DNA of 64,000 bases from Aliiglaciecola sp. 3_MG-2023 (GCF_030548205.1 NZ_JAUORV010000005.1:62001-126000), one strand, 5' to 3'; shown: positions 18,391 to 27,404, numbered from the stretch's first letter. Translations and numbers: made by a program. The notes: generated from the letters alone by a model not told the origin.

Positions 18391-19053
18391 ATGGAATTAT
18401 CTGATAAAACAGCCCGACAGATTTTCGCTGAAGTTCAGGCAAATCCTGCCCGTAAACGTTTTGGCTTCGGTAAAAAAGCTATTTTGGTCAATATTGATTT
18501 GCAAAAAGCATATACAAGAACTGACTTATTTAAAACTGCCTATGAAACTGACCCGCGACAGCTCGAGTATGTTAATACTCTAGCTGAAAAATTTAGAGCT
18601 CTAGATTGGCCAGTCGTCTGGACGAACGTGGCGTATATGGACTCTGGAGAAGATGCTGGAATCTGGGGAACGCGCACAGATACGCCTGATAGTTTACAAA
18701 ATATCAAATTTGATAGTGAGCGTTCAGAGCTTGATGACCGTTTGCAACTAGACCGCAAAAAAGATGTGTTTTATTGCAAAAAAATGCCCTCTCCATTTTT
18801 TGAAACTCAATTACAGAGTTTATGTGTTTGGCATCAAGTCGACACCGTCATACTGACTGGTGGTTCGACTTCTGGCTGTATTAGGGCCGCTGCAGTTGAT
18901 AGTTTGTCCCGTGGCTACCGCACTATTGTGCCGATTGAATGTGTTGCTGATAAACACGAAAGTTACCACTTTGCCAACCTGACCGATCTGTCATTGAAAT
19001 ATGCTGATGTGCTGGCCGTACAAGAAGTGTTTGATTGGTTAGGAAAAGAGTAA
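18391..19053 (+). CDS. Isochorismatase-fold amidohydrolase (N-carbamoylsarcosine amidase-like)
   Basis: From the ATG at 18391, which follows AGGAG at 18381-18385, the protein has 220 residues. The D-K-C catalytic triad of the cysteine hydrolase family is visible as D36 (ILVNIDLQKAY), K130 (FYCKKMPSPFF) and C163 (GGSTSGCIRAAAVD). Relatives hydrolyse terminal amides or carbamoyl groups, such as N-carbamoylsarcosine, maleamate and nicotinamide. It starts a tight operon with two PuuE-like ring-opening hydrolases and a LeuCD-type hydratase. A plausible job is to remove ammonia from the half-amide or carbamoyl product of those hydrolases. A second such gene lies at 23108-23743. Confidence 0.9.
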   Translation: MELSDKTARQIFAEVQANPARKRFGFGKKAILVNIDLQKAYTRTDLFKTAYETDPRQLEYVNTLAEKFRALDWPVVWTNVAYMDSGEDAGIWGTRTDTPDSLQNIKFDSERSELDDRLQLDRKKDVFYCKKMPSPFFETQLQSLCVWHQVDTVILTGGSTSGCIRAAAVDSLSRGYRTIVPIECVADKHESYHFANLTDLSLKYADVLAVQEVFDWLGKE

Positions 19054-19066
19054 AAGGAGATTTTTA

Positions 19067-20008
19067 ATGTTAACAGATCCTGGATACTATGATTATTGGC
19101 CATATGACAAACGCCCAAAAATAACTTGGCCCAACGGTGCTAAAGTCGCGTTTTGGGTCGCACCGAATATTGAGTTCTATGAGCTAGATGCCCCAGCTAA
19201 TCCATCCCGGAAAGCTTGGCCACAACCTTACCCTGCCATTGCGGGCTATGGTATTCGCGATTACGGTAATCGCGTGGGCCATATGCGTCAAATGCAACTT
19301 CTCGACAAATACGGTATTCGTGGTTCAATTTCACTTTCTACCGCTTTGTGTGATCACCATCCAGAAATTATTAGTTTATGTAAGGAGCGTGATTGGGAGT
19401 TTTTCAGCCATGGTATTTATAACACTCGTTATACCTACGGAATGAGCGTTGATCAGGAAAGAGAAATGATCCGTGACTCCATTGAAACGATTTATAAGCA
19501 TACCGGACAGAAATGCGCTGGATATTTAGCGCCTGCACTATCTCACAGTGATCACACTATTGATTTGTTCGCAGAAGTTGGCACCGAGCTATTTGGTGAC
19601 GAGGCTGGTTTTTATACTTGTGACTTGTTCCACGATGATCAACCCACACCGATTCATACTCGTTCTGGTAAAAAGTTTGTTTCCATTCCCTATTCGTTAG
19701 AAATGAATGACACCATTGCTTATGTCACTAATAAAGTGACCCCTCGCCAATACGGTAAAATGTTAAAAGCGAATTTTGATCGTTTGTATCAAGAAGGCGA
19801 AGAGAGCGGGACTATCATGTGCATTCCAACTCATAATTATCAGGTGAGTTGTCCACACCGGTTAAAAGCCTACGAAGAAGCATTGGAATACATCACTGGA
19901 CATAGTGATGTTTGGGTGGCGACTGGACGAGAAATAGCCAGCTACTACATGCAACATTGCTACGACGATAGTGTTGCCGACATAGCTGCCAAGCAAGGAG
20001 GAAAATAA
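19067..20008 (+). CDS. PuuE/NodB-fold hydrolase (polysaccharide deacetylase family) 1
   Basis: The 313-residue protein belongs to the polysaccharide-deacetylase fold but looks like PuuE-type cyclic amidohydrolases, not a sugar deacetylase. It is cytoplasmic without a signal peptide. The NodB metal motif is lost: the usual catalytic Asp pair is replaced in AFWVAPNIEFYEL, and only the first histidine of HxxxH remains in FFSHGIYNT. PuuE, a metal-independent allantoinase, shares these losses. Conserved GIRDYGNRVGHMRQ and the downstream MCIPTHNYQVSCPHR are seen in all three copies of this window or in close variants. It lies 13 bases after the amidase gene and 2 bases before copy 2. It probably opens a cyclic amide, imide or ureide. 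Confidence 0.82.
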   Translation: MLTDPGYYDYWPYDKRPKITWPNGAKVAFWVAPNIEFYELDAPANPSRKAWPQPYPAIAGYGIRDYGNRVGHMRQMQLLDKYGIRGSISLSTALCDHHPEIISLCKERDWEFFSHGIYNTRYTYGMSVDQEREMIRDSIETIYKHTGQKCAGYLAPALSHSDHTIDLFAEVGTELFGDEAGFYTCDLFHDDQPTPIHTRSGKKFVSIPYSLEMNDTIAYVTNKVTPRQYGKMLKANFDRLYQEGEESGTIMCIPTHNYQVSCPHRLKAYEEALEYITGHSDVWVATGREIASYYMQHCYDDSVADIAAKQGGK

Positions 20009-20010
20009 TC

Positions 20011-20934
20011 GTGAGTTTAGATGATTCTTATCTTCAATATCCCAAACGCCAATACGGAATGGACCATGATCTATATGACTGGTCAATGCTATCTGATCGC
20101 AACCCTATTGTTTGGCCAAATAATAAAAAGCTAGCGCTATGGGTAAATGTGAATGTGCAGTTTTTCCCTTTAAATCAGCGTACAAATCCTGTTCCTGTGC
20201 CCGGTGGCATGAAAATGCCTTACCCTGATTTGCGCCACTTTAGTTTGCGTGATTACGGCAATCGGGTTGGCATATTCAGACTTTTTAAAGCATTAGATAA
20301 ATTCAATATTCAACCAACTATCGCGATTAATGGAGCCATGGTTGAACGTGCACCTTATTTAATGGATGTCATCAAAGACAGAGGTAACGAAGTGATTGCC
20401 CACGGTTGGCAAATGGACATGTTACATCATGGAGAAGTGTCCGCAGAGGATGAAGCAAGGTGGATTGCCAATAGTGTACAAATTTTGAGTGAACGTTTCG
20501 AGCAACCGATTAAAGGTTGGTTGAGTCCTGGCCGTCTGCAATCCGCAAATACCCCGAAGCTATTACAGCAACAAGGTATCGAATATATGTGCGATTGGGT
20601 TAATGATGATTTGCCTTATTCCTTTAAAACCGATTCCGGCCTTATCACCAGTATGCCTTTATCCAACGAACTGGATGATTTTTTTATTCTACAAAATAAT
20701 TTGCACAGTGAAGATAGCTACGCAGAGCAAATTGAAGATGCTTGTGACCTCTTATTGAGTGAAGCGGAAACGCAAGGCGGTCGCATGTTAGCTTTGAACA
20801 TTCATCCTTGGATGCTTGGTCAGCCCCATCGAATTGCCTGTTTCGAAAAAGTTCTTGAATACATAAGCAGTCAAGAAGGGGTTTGGAGTGCCAGCGCCTC
20901 CGAAATTTATCAAAGCTGGCAATCACAACAATAA
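20011..20934 (+). CDS. PuuE/NodB-fold hydrolase (polysaccharide deacetylase family) 2
   Basis: The 307-residue protein is a diverged paralogue of the preceding gene. The shared landmarks are SLRDYGNRVGIFR near residue 80-90, IAHGWQMDMLHHG (first motif histidine kept, second displaced), GWLSPGRLQSANTPKLL and ALNIHPWMLGQPHRI. The first metal Asp motif is replaced by LWVNVNVQFFPL. Translation starts at a GTG preceded by AAGGAGG (19995-20001), with only two bases between stop and start, so it is translationally linked to copy 1. Two tandem copies might form a heteromer or act on successive ring intermediates. The exact substrate is unknown. Confidence 0.8.
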   Translation: MSLDDSYLQYPKRQYGMDHDLYDWSMLSDRNPIVWPNNKKLALWVNVNVQFFPLNQRTNPVPVPGGMKMPYPDLRHFSLRDYGNRVGIFRLFKALDKFNIQPTIAINGAMVERAPYLMDVIKDRGNEVIAHGWQMDMLHHGEVSAEDEARWIANSVQILSERFEQPIKGWLSPGRLQSANTPKLLQQQGIEYMCDWVNDDLPYSFKTDSGLITSMPLSNELDDFFILQNNLHSEDSYAEQIEDACDLLLSEAETQGGRMLALNIHPWMLGQPHRIACFEKVLEYISSQEGVWSASASEIYQSWQSQQ

Positions 20935-20983
20935 ATAGAAAGGGTCAAGCAGACCCTCCTTATCCTTGAAACAAGAGTTAAGC

Positions 20984-22396
20984 ATGTCCAAGACACTTTT
21001 CCAGAAGATATGGGATGCGCATCAAGTAAAATCTTTACCCGATGGCACCTACTTAATTTATATAGATCGGGTTTTTTTACACGAGAGAACGGGCTCTATT
21101 GCTTTACAAAGTCTGGCAGAAGCTGGGCGTAAGGTTCGTCATCCTGAACAAGTATTTTGTACCATGGATCATATCGTCGATACCTTTCCTGGTCGTGGTG
21201 ATGATACCGTAATGCCCTCAGGGAAAGACTTCATTCAAGCTACCCGCAAAGAAGCCAAAGCTGCAGGCATTACTCTGTTTGATATTGGTGACGAGCAACA
21301 AGGTATCGCCCATGTCATTAGTCCTGAACTTGGTATTGTGCAACCTGGACTAACGTTAGTTTGTCCTGATAGTCATACTTGTACACAAGGCGCTTTAGGC
21401 GCTGCTGCGTGGGGGATCGGGTCTTCTGAAGCCGAACATGCCATGGCTACTCAAACGTTACGTATTAATAAACCTAAATTGATGCGAGTGTGGTTTGAGG
21501 GAGAGCTAAATTCCTGCGTGACTGCTAAAGATATGATTTTGCACTTAATCAGTAAGTTTGGTGCTCACGGGGGCGCTGGACATGCTATCGAATTTGCTGG
21601 GCCGACAGTTGAAGCCTTGTCAATTGAAGCGCGTATGACCCTATGTAATATGGCGGTAGAGTTTGCTGCGTTTACAGGCTTAGTCGCGCCCGATCAAAAA
21701 ACTATCGAATATCTTGAAGGTCGTCCTTACGTTCCCAAAGGTGAACAATGGCACCAAGCAGTTGAGTATTGGCACAGCTTAGTCACCGATGATGATGCTT
21801 TGTTTGACACTGAAATTAAGATTGATGTGGCTGAGATTGAACCCACTATCACTTGGGGAACTAGCCCTCAACACGCTTGTGGAATTAGCCAAACTGTTCC
21901 TGAATTGGAATCATTGGCTTCAGAAGATGCCCGCACTGCCGCCACACGGGCCTTAGCTTATCAAGCCTTGCAGCCAGGCGATAAACTACTTGATCTAAAG
22001 ATAGACTGTGCATTTATCGGTTCCTGTACTAATTCTAGAATCGAAGATTTACGCAAAGCCGCAGCTATTCTTAAGGGGCGAAAAGTGGCTTCTCATGTAA
22101 AAGCAATTTGTGTCCCTGGTTCTCAACAAGTCAAAGCGGCGGCAGAGCGTGAAGGTTTGCATCAGGTTTTCTTGGATGCGGGTTTTGAATGGCGAGAAAG
22201 TGGATGTTCAATGTGTTTTTACGCTGGTGGAGAGCACTTTGGTAAGCAACAAAGAGTATTGTCCACAAGTAACCGTAATTTTGAATCTCGCCAAGGCCCA
22301 GAGACTCGTACTCATTTAGCCAGCCCAGAAACCGTAGCTGCCAGTGCTTTAAATGGTTGTATTACTGACCCCCGCACTATGATGAGGACTAATTAA
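20984..22396 (+). CDS. LeuC-like hydratase large subunit, divergent (catabolic type)
   Basis: From the ATG at 20984 (AAGAG upstream) the protein has 470 residues and the aconitase/isopropylmalate isomerase large-subunit layout. The three [4Fe-4S] cysteines are in FIGSCTNSR and GCSMC. Differences from true LeuC include NRNFESRQGPETRTHLASP instead of [16 protein letters not shown], FYAGGE after CSMC instead of LAMN, and a histidine-rich GAHGGAGHAIEFAG segment. It overlaps the small-subunit gene by one base. The neighbouring amidases and lyase suggest hydration of a maleate or alkyl-maleate (compare citraconate and dimethylmaleate hydratases, same superfamily). Leucine synthesis is unlikely because leuA and leuB are not nearby. 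Confidence 0.88.
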   Translation: MSKTLFQKIWDAHQVKSLPDGTYLIYIDRVFLHERTGSIALQSLAEAGRKVRHPEQVFCTMDHIVDTFPGRGDDTVMPSGKDFIQATRKEAKAAGITLFDIGDEQQGIAHVISPELGIVQPGLTLVCPDSHTCTQGALGAAAWGIGSSEAEHAMATQTLRINKPKLMRVWFEGELNSCVTAKDMILHLISKFGAHGGAGHAIEFAGPTVEALSIEARMTLCNMAVEFAAFTGLVAPDQKTIEYLEGRPYVPKGEQWHQAVEYWHSLVTDDDALFDTEIKIDVAEIEPTITWGTSPQHACGISQTVPELESLASEDARTAATRALAYQALQPGDKLLDLKIDCAFIGSCTNSRIEDLRKAAAILKGRKVASHVKAICVPGSQQVKAAAEREGLHQVFLDAGFEWRESGCSMCFYAGGEHFGKQQRVLSTSNRNFESRQGPETRTHLASPETVAASALNGCITDPRTMMRTN

Positions 22397-23022
22397 TGAA
22401 AGCTTTTACTACCCATTGTGGTATTGCAGCCCCGTTGTTGCGAATCAATATCGACACTGATGCGATTATTCCCAGCCGAGAAATGCGGCGTGTGTCTAAA
22501 AAAGGCCTAGGTGAAGGGTTATTCGCTTCTTCTCGTTATGTCATGTCTGACTCTCGTGAACTTAATCCTGATTTCATATTAAATAAAGCGGAATACGCCA
22601 ATACTACTATTTTACTGACAGGAAACAATTTTGGCTGTGGCTCATCACGAGAGCATGCCGTTTGGGCATTGGCCGAATATGGTATTCGCGCCATAATAGC
22701 ACCAAGTTTTGGTGCTATTTTTTATCAGAACTGTATGCGAAACGGCATTCTTCCGGTAGTACTTAGTAATGAAGCAGTGATGCAACTATCTGATGAAATA
22801 ATGCAAGATCCTCAAAAGTTGAAAATTGAAATAGACCTACAGGAACAGAAAGTGAGCAGCAAGAAGGGGCTTCACTTTGAGTTTGATATAGAAACTGGTA
22901 GCAAAGAAATGTTGCTTAACGGTTTAGACAGTATTGGTTTAACACTGCAGTATGAAGCGGATATTAAGGCTTTTGAACAGCAAACACAGAAGCAACATAG
23001 TTGGTTATATTTACAAAATTAG
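22396..23022 (+). CDS. LeuD-like hydratase small subunit, divergent
   Basis: The 208-residue swivel-domain subunit partners the upstream LeuC-like protein (TAATG overlap). NIDTDAIIP is conserved, but the substrate-recognition loop that follows reads SREMRRVSKKGLG, whereas true LeuD, including the second copy in this window, has KQYLKSISKFGFG. GNNFGCGSSREHAVWAL and IIAPSFGAIFYQNC are conserved. The change in the loop argues that the heterodimer handles a substrate other than isopropylmalate, such as a methylated or unsubstituted malate. A strong bidirectional terminator follows, closing the operon that started at 18391. Confidence 0.87.
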   Translation: MKAFTTHCGIAAPLLRINIDTDAIIPSREMRRVSKKGLGEGLFASSRYVMSDSRELNPDFILNKAEYANTTILLTGNNFGCGSSREHAVWALAEYGIRAIIAPSFGAIFYQNCMRNGILPVVLSNEAVMQLSDEIMQDPQKLKIEIDLQEQKVSSKKGLHFEFDIETGSKEMLLNGLDSIGLTLQYEADIKAFEQQTQKQHSWLYLQN

Positions 23023-23059
23023 ATGGGATTATCGATCGCTGATATGACGCTCTAAATAG

Positions 23060-23093
23060 AAAAAGTCAATCAACTGTTGTTGATTGACTTTTT
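23060..23093. terminator. Bidirectional terminator between convergent operons
   Basis: A 15-base perfect stem (23060-23074 with 23079-23093) and loop TGTT, with A-run on the left and T-run on the right, lies between the LeuD-like gene and the convergent amidase gene. Confidence 0.92.
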
Positions 23094-23107
23094 TATTGGC
23101 AATGGGT

Positions 23108-23743
23108 TTAGGCATTCAATGATTGCAAGTAAGTTATGACATCCGCTTCAGTAACAACGTCACCATATTTGGCATTCATGTCGAATAAGTTTGCTTTATG
23201 TGGAGCTTCATGACGATCGCCACAAGCTTCTTCTACAATAATTGGGATAAAACCATTAGAGCAGGCATCAACGCAACTTGCGCGAACACAACCACTGGTT
23301 GTCAAGCCGGTTAATATCACACTATCAACGCCATAGGCTGTTAACGTAGAGCTCAAAGATGTGCCAAAAAATGCACTTGGATATTGTTTAGATATCACTA
23401 ATTCGTCTTCGCTGGGTTTTAATGTTCCAGCCCAAGCACCCATTGGCGAACCTTCCGTTAAATAGCGTAAAGGTTTCGCCTTCTTGAAGAATGTGCCACC
23501 GTTGACACCTGAAGGGTGATACACCACATTGGTATAAATCACTAGAATCCCCGCTTTTCTTGCAGCTTCCAGTACACGCTGAGCAGATGCTAGCGCATCT
23601 TCAACATCTGCATATAACTCACAGGATTTATCATAATAGGCTTCAACAAAGTCTATCAGTACTAACGCTGGTTTCTTGCCGTAGCCAACTTTATTGTTAT
23701 AAACGTTTGCATAATTTTGATCGATATTTTCGCTAATAGTCAT
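23108..23743 (-). CDS. Isochorismatase-fold amidohydrolase 2 (maleamate / N-carbamoylsarcosine amidase-like)
   Basis: The 211-residue protein has the D-K-C triad: D31 (ALVLIDFVEAY), K119 (VISKQYPSAFFGT) and C152 (LTTSGCVRASCVDA). KQYPSAFFGTSL and SGCVRASCVDACSNGF are the form seen in N-carbamoylsarcosine amidohydrolases and in NicF-type maleamate amidases. It is the last gene of a minus-strand operon with an iron-type alcohol dehydrogenase and an isocitrate-lyase-fold lyase, with a 23-base gap. A role in releasing ammonia from an open-chain amide, giving the dicarboxylate handled by hydratase and lyase, is plausible. It is only distantly similar to the amidase at 18391, so the two probably act on different amides. 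Confidence 0.9.
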   Translation of the reverse strand: MTISENIDQNYANVYNNKVGYGKKPALVLIDFVEAYYDKSCELYADVEDALASAQRVLEAARKAGILVIYTNVVYHPSGVNGGTFFKKAKPLRYLTEGSPMGAWAGTLKPSEDELVISKQYPSAFFGTSLSSTLTAYGVDSVILTGLTTSGCVRASCVDACSNGFIPIIVEEACGDRHEAPHKANLFDMNAKYGDVVTEADVITYLQSLNA

Positions 23744-23766
23744 GTGATTACTCTTTCTTTAAATTA

Positions 23767-24627
23767 TTATTTTGCCCACTTCTTTTCGAAAGCCCAAACA
23801 TCTTCAAAGCCGATCAATGAACAGAACTCACCAAAGTCATTAATAGGTACGCCCTCTGGTTGCGGACTACCTTGCTGTTTCATTGCAATAAGTGCTTTTT
23901 CTGCAGCGTTAGCGGCCGCTAAACTCGTCAACGAAGGCGCAATTGCGATGGCATAACCTATTTCTTTCATTTCTTCCACGGTTAACATTGGAGTAGAGCC
24001 ACCATTAGACATATTGGCAAACATTGGTCCTTTTACTTCTTTACACGCTTTACGCATTTCATCTTTAGATTCTAACGCTTCCACGAATAATATATCAGCA
24101 CCCGCTTCATAATATGCTTGAGCTCTTGCAATTGCGGCATCCAATCCTTCCGCCTGACGAGAATCGGTGCGCGCTATTATTAACATATTTTTATCGGTAC
24201 GCGCATCAACAGCGACTTTTATCTTTTCAATCATATCCTCAACTGGAATCACTTTCCGATTTGGCGTGTGACCACATTTCTTCGGAAATTCTTGGTCCTC
24301 GATTTGGATAGCAGTAATTCCCGCTTCTTCATACCCGCGCACGGTGTGATGCACATTGAGTAAACCACCATAGCCTGTGTCTGCATCGGCGATTACCGCT
24401 GAATTACTGGTTTGTACTAAGGTTCGCATGCGATCAACCATTTGTGTATATGTAACAATACCCGCATCGGGTATGCCATAAGCGGATGCTGTTAACCAAT
24501 ACCCAGTACCATATACAACATCAAATCCAACCTTGTTAGCAACCACTGCAGTGATCATATCTTGAATTCCGGGGGCAAATACGAATTCGCCTTTTTCTAA
24601 TTTTTCTCTAAGTATTGGATTAGCCAT
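23767..24627 (-). CDS. Isocitrate lyase / PEP mutase family carbon-carbon lyase
   Basis: The 286-residue protein has the alpha/beta-barrel of the ICL/PEPM superfamily. ADADTGYGG (residues 80-88) carries the metal-binding aspartates and KKCGH (116-120) carries the catalytic cysteine of the lyase branch, so a retro-aldol lyase is likely, not a phosphonopyruvate mutase. Relatives of this size include methylisocitrate lyase and 2,3-dimethylmalate lyase, which form pyruvate or another oxoacid plus a small acid. Next to a LeuCD-type hydratase it suggests a hydration-cleavage module for alkyl-maleates. It lies between the amidase (23-base gap) and the alcohol dehydrogenase (69-base gap). Confidence 0.88.
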   Translation of the reverse strand: MANPILREKLEKGEFVFAPGIQDMITAVVANKVGFDVVYGTGYWLTASAYGIPDAGIVTYTQMVDRMRTLVQTSNSAVIADADTGYGGLLNVHHTVRGYEEAGITAIQIEDQEFPKKCGHTPNRKVIPVEDMIEKIKVAVDARTDKNMLIIARTDSRQAEGLDAAIARAQAYYEAGADILFVEALESKDEMRKACKEVKGPMFANMSNGGSTPMLTVEEMKEIGYAIAIAPSLTSLAAANAAEKALIAMKQQGSPQPEGVPINDFGEFCSLIGFEDVWAFEKKWAK

Positions 24628-24696
24628 TTGTTAACTCTTTACTATCACGTTTCAATAAAATCTCGTTGTGTATGAATGCTGTTTCAACTTTATCTG

Positions 24697-25851
24697 TTAG
24701 TAAGCGAGTTCATATATACCGAGGGCATGTTCGCGAGTTACTTCGCGAGGATTATTTATTAATAACCTTTGTTGTTGCATTGCTTCGTCTGCCAACTTAC
24801 CTAAATCTTCTTGAGGAACATTTAACGTTCTCAGGTTTTTGGGTAATTCGACATCTGTAATTAAATTGTCGATAAAATCGATAAACTGGTTACAACCTTG
24901 GGATCCGGTTTCATGTTTGTGGCCGCCGCTGACACTTGGCAGTAGTTGTGCGTATAAATCGGTTGCATCGGGTGCGTTAAACCGCAAAACATGGGGTAAC
25001 ACTAAGGAGTTACTCAAACCGTGGGGAATATGGTAATTGCCACCTAACGGGTAGGCTAGTGCATGCACAGCTCCAACAGGCGAGTTGGCAAAGGCTTGCC
25101 CTGCCATTAAGGCCCCTAATAGCATGTCAGAACGAGCTTCCAAGTTGTTGCCATTTTTAACCACTTCTAATAAATTTTGCGACATCAGCCTTAGCGCTTC
25201 TTTGGCTAACATATCTGAGTAGGTATTTTTCTTAATTTTGCCAGTAAAAGCTTCTATGGCATGCACCATGGCATCAATACCAGTCGCTGCGGTAATCGCC
25301 GGTGGTAAACCCACGGTAAGCGTGGCGTCCAATATTGCGATATCTGGTAACAAAGTGGGAGACACAACGCCTGACTTAGTTGTTGCTCCCGTGGTGATAA
25401 TTGAAATGGGGGTGACTTCAGATCCCGTTCCCGCGGTTGTTGGCAATAATATTAACGGAAGTCGCTTCCCAGTAATTTTATCAATGCCGTACATGTCGCT
25501 TAACGTTTGCTCGCTTTTCACCAACACTGCGATCAACTTAGCTACATCTAGGCTACTACCTCCGCCAAAACCGATAACGCCATCAACTTCTAATTGTTTT
25601 GCAAAATCTGCGGCTGATAAAACTAAAGATTCCGGTGGATCAGCTTGTATGTCACTATAAATGACCGCAGTGATACCCGCTTTATTTAAGGGAGTGGTTA
25701 TGCTTTCAATTAGTCCCGCTTTAATTAATCCTGGATCCGTCACAATTAGCGGACGACTAATACCCAGTGAACGACAATGAGCAGAAATTTGTTCAACAGC
25801 GCCAATTTTACAAATGACTTTGTTTGCAGTGGTGAATTCAACGGTACTCAT
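24697..25851 (-). CDS. Iron-containing (type III) alcohol dehydrogenase
   Basis: From the ATG at 25851, preceded by AAAGGAG, the protein has 384 residues and is an Fe-ADH of the maleylacetate reductase/1,3-propanediol dehydrogenase superfamily. GFGGGSSLDVAKL near 100 binds NAD(P). The metal ligands are the Asp/His set around GIDAMVHAIEAFTG and AVHALAYPLGGNYHIPHGLSN. LPTTAGTGSEVTP is characteristic. It could reduce an aldehyde or ketoacid of the pathway. It is the first gene of the operon with the lyase and the amidase, and is divergent from the Crp/Fnr regulator. A dyad site (26135-26148) lies between the two. Confidence 0.92.
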   Translation of the reverse strand: MSTVEFTTANKVICKIGAVEQISAHCRSLGISRPLIVTDPGLIKAGLIESITTPLNKAGITAVIYSDIQADPPESLVLSAADFAKQLEVDGVIGFGGGSSLDVAKLIAVLVKSEQTLSDMYGIDKITGKRLPLILLPTTAGTGSEVTPISIITTGATTKSGVVSPTLLPDIAILDATLTVGLPPAITAATGIDAMVHAIEAFTGKIKKNTYSDMLAKEALRLMSQNLLEVVKNGNNLEARSDMLLGALMAGQAFANSPVGAVHALAYPLGGNYHIPHGLSNSLVLPHVLRFNAPDATDLYAQLLPSVSGGHKHETGSQGCNQFIDFIDNLITDVELPKNLRTLNVPQEDLGKLADEAMQQQRLLINNPREVTREHALGIYELAY

Positions 25852-26134
25852 GAGCGACTCCTTTGTCACTTTAAATTTTTGCACCGCTTTTAATCACCCT
25901 TGTATCAAAGCTGCGCAATGTTAAGTTATCTTTTAGATTTCATTTGAGCAGAAGCAAATTGTTGGCTGCTGATCATCTTTCGAATTTAAATAGTGAGAAT
26001 GTGGTGCAAACATCTGCTGCTACCTAACTAAAGTACTTATCTTGTTGTATAAGCTAATTTACCTTTTCATTTGTGTCTAAAAACGAGGTTGAAATGAAAC
26101 ATTCATAGTGTTGCTTGTTCTATCAAAATCGACA

Positions 26135-26148
26135 ATGACAAATGTCAA
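26135..26148. promoter_or_regulatory. Crp/Fnr-type dyad (island box 2)
   Basis: ATGACAAATGTCAA differs at one position from TTGAC-N4-GTCAA. It lies in the divergent region of the alcohol dehydrogenase operon and the Crp/Fnr-type regulator, a position suited to autoregulation. Confidence 0.5.
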
Positions 26149-26263
26149 ACTATAGGGTTTGCATAACCAGAAAAATCACTTTGGTTGGTAAATTCACATC
26201 TGTGAACAATCAGAATGTAAAACCATTTATTAATGACCAGCAAATAAACTGATTGTCATCTGC

Positions 26264-26278
26264 TGATCAAAATGATCA
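26264..26278. promoter_or_regulatory. TGATC dyad in the regulator control region
   Basis: TGATCAAAATGATCA is a perfect inverted repeat with 5-base arms. It may be an operator; no protein is assigned. Confidence 0.35.
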
Positions 26279-26595
26279 ATTTCTGGTTAAAATAATCCTC
26301 ATCGCCCATTTATATTCACATTTCGTGGCGATCATTTAACCAAAATGGGCTTTCTAAATAGCAAAATCACTGCACCAGAATGAATCATTTTCACTTATTT
26401 TGATACTAATGTTATATCATTTGTACATTTTATGCGCTAAAAGCTATTAATAAGTGTTTGAAAAATATTGATAAATATCAAAAACAGAGATTTTGGTATG
26501 CTGTTTGCTTTGATTATATCGATGTTAAAATACACGCTAAGTACTTGCTACTAATAAAAATTTATGTAATTCTTTTGTTAAAAAGGAATAATGTT

Positions 26596-27303
26596 ATGTC
26601 AACAATATTTATACCCAAACACATACATCCTACTTATTCGAATACGGTGTTTAACGATTGCTTGTTATTTCACGATATGACACCCCATGAGTTGGATCGT
26701 TTAGAGAACTATGCTGAGCAATCTAAGTGCGAAGAAGGCGAGTACTTGTTTCGCCAAGATACCCCTGCAGATTTTGTCTACAATGTCATTTCAGGCTCTG
26801 TAGCAATTGAGCGTATTTTCACTAACGGGAGACGCCAAATCATCGGGTTTTTATTCCCTGGCGATTTCATTGGCCTGACTCATTCACCTAATTACGATTG
26901 TGCGGTGCGCTGTTTAACTAAAGTTGAATTCTACAAATTCAGTCGTAAACGTTTAAACACGTTGAGCGAAGAGGTTGGTCACTTAAAGCAAAATATGGAG
27001 CAAATTAAATCGGCCATATTTTCACGAGTAATGGAGCAACTGTATGTTTTAGGCCAGAAAAAAGCCCTTGAACGCCTATGTTTCTTGTTTATGCAATTAT
27101 TAGAACGATTACCCGGCGCACGTGCAGATCGCGTTGAGCTATACATGTCGCGCCAAGATATGGCGGACTATTTAGGGTTAACCATTGAAACCGTAAGTCG
27201 TTGCTTAGCTAAGCTAAAATCTGATGGATTAGTTGCATTTCCAAAGTTAAATCATTTACAAATTTTAAATTTGCCAGCGGTAAGTGAATTGGCTGAATGT
27301 TAA
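26596..27303 (+). CDS. Crp/Fnr-family transcriptional regulator
   Basis: From the ATG at 26596 (AAGGA 8 bases upstream) the protein has 235 residues. The N-terminal cyclic-nucleotide-binding fold is seen in FRQDTPADFVYNVISGSVAIERIF and FLFPGDFIGL. A long dimer helix follows, then the winged helix with DMADYLGLTIETVSRCLAKL. ETVSR is the FNR-type recognition helix that reads TTGAT/TTGAC half-sites. The N terminus lacks the cysteine cluster of oxygen-sensing FNR, so it is not an iron-sulfur sensor of that kind; haem, a small molecule or protein input is possible. It lies centrally in the island between boxes 2 and 3 and is the best candidate for the island regulator. Confidence 0.9.
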   Translation: MSTIFIPKHIHPTYSNTVFNDCLLFHDMTPHELDRLENYAEQSKCEEGEYLFRQDTPADFVYNVISGSVAIERIFTNGRRQIIGFLFPGDFIGLTHSPNYDCAVRCLTKVEFYKFSRKRLNTLSEEVGHLKQNMEQIKSAIFSRVMEQLYVLGQKKALERLCFLFMQLLERLPGARADRVELYMSRQDMADYLGLTIETVSRCLAKLKSDGLVAFPKLNHLQILNLPAVSELAEC

Positions 27304-27404
27304 CTATATCCAACTCTGAAATTGGGCAAGGACGCGCCCCAATTCAGGATAGAAAACTATCTTAAACCTGCTCAAAACTTCTATTAAGCCTTTTTCTTTT
27401 CGTA

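Larger units (their letters stand above)
25852..26595. other. Long divergent control region upstream of the Crp/Fnr-type regulator
   Basis: About 740 bases with no convincing gene; the reading frame extending upstream of the regulator start lacks a ribosome site. It holds island box 2 (26135-26148), a TGATC-N5-GATCA dyad (26264-26278) and nested repeats (26284-26342) with arms TGGTTAAA/TTTAACCA outside ATCGCC/GGCGAT. This density of symmetry suggests a multi-input promoter. Confidence 0.5.

Noticed and set aside
26458-26595. N-terminal extension of the Crp/Fnr-type regulator
   Set aside because: The upstream in-frame region is AT-rich and lacks a ribosome site; the ATG at 26596 has AAGGA at the right distance and starts the family domain.
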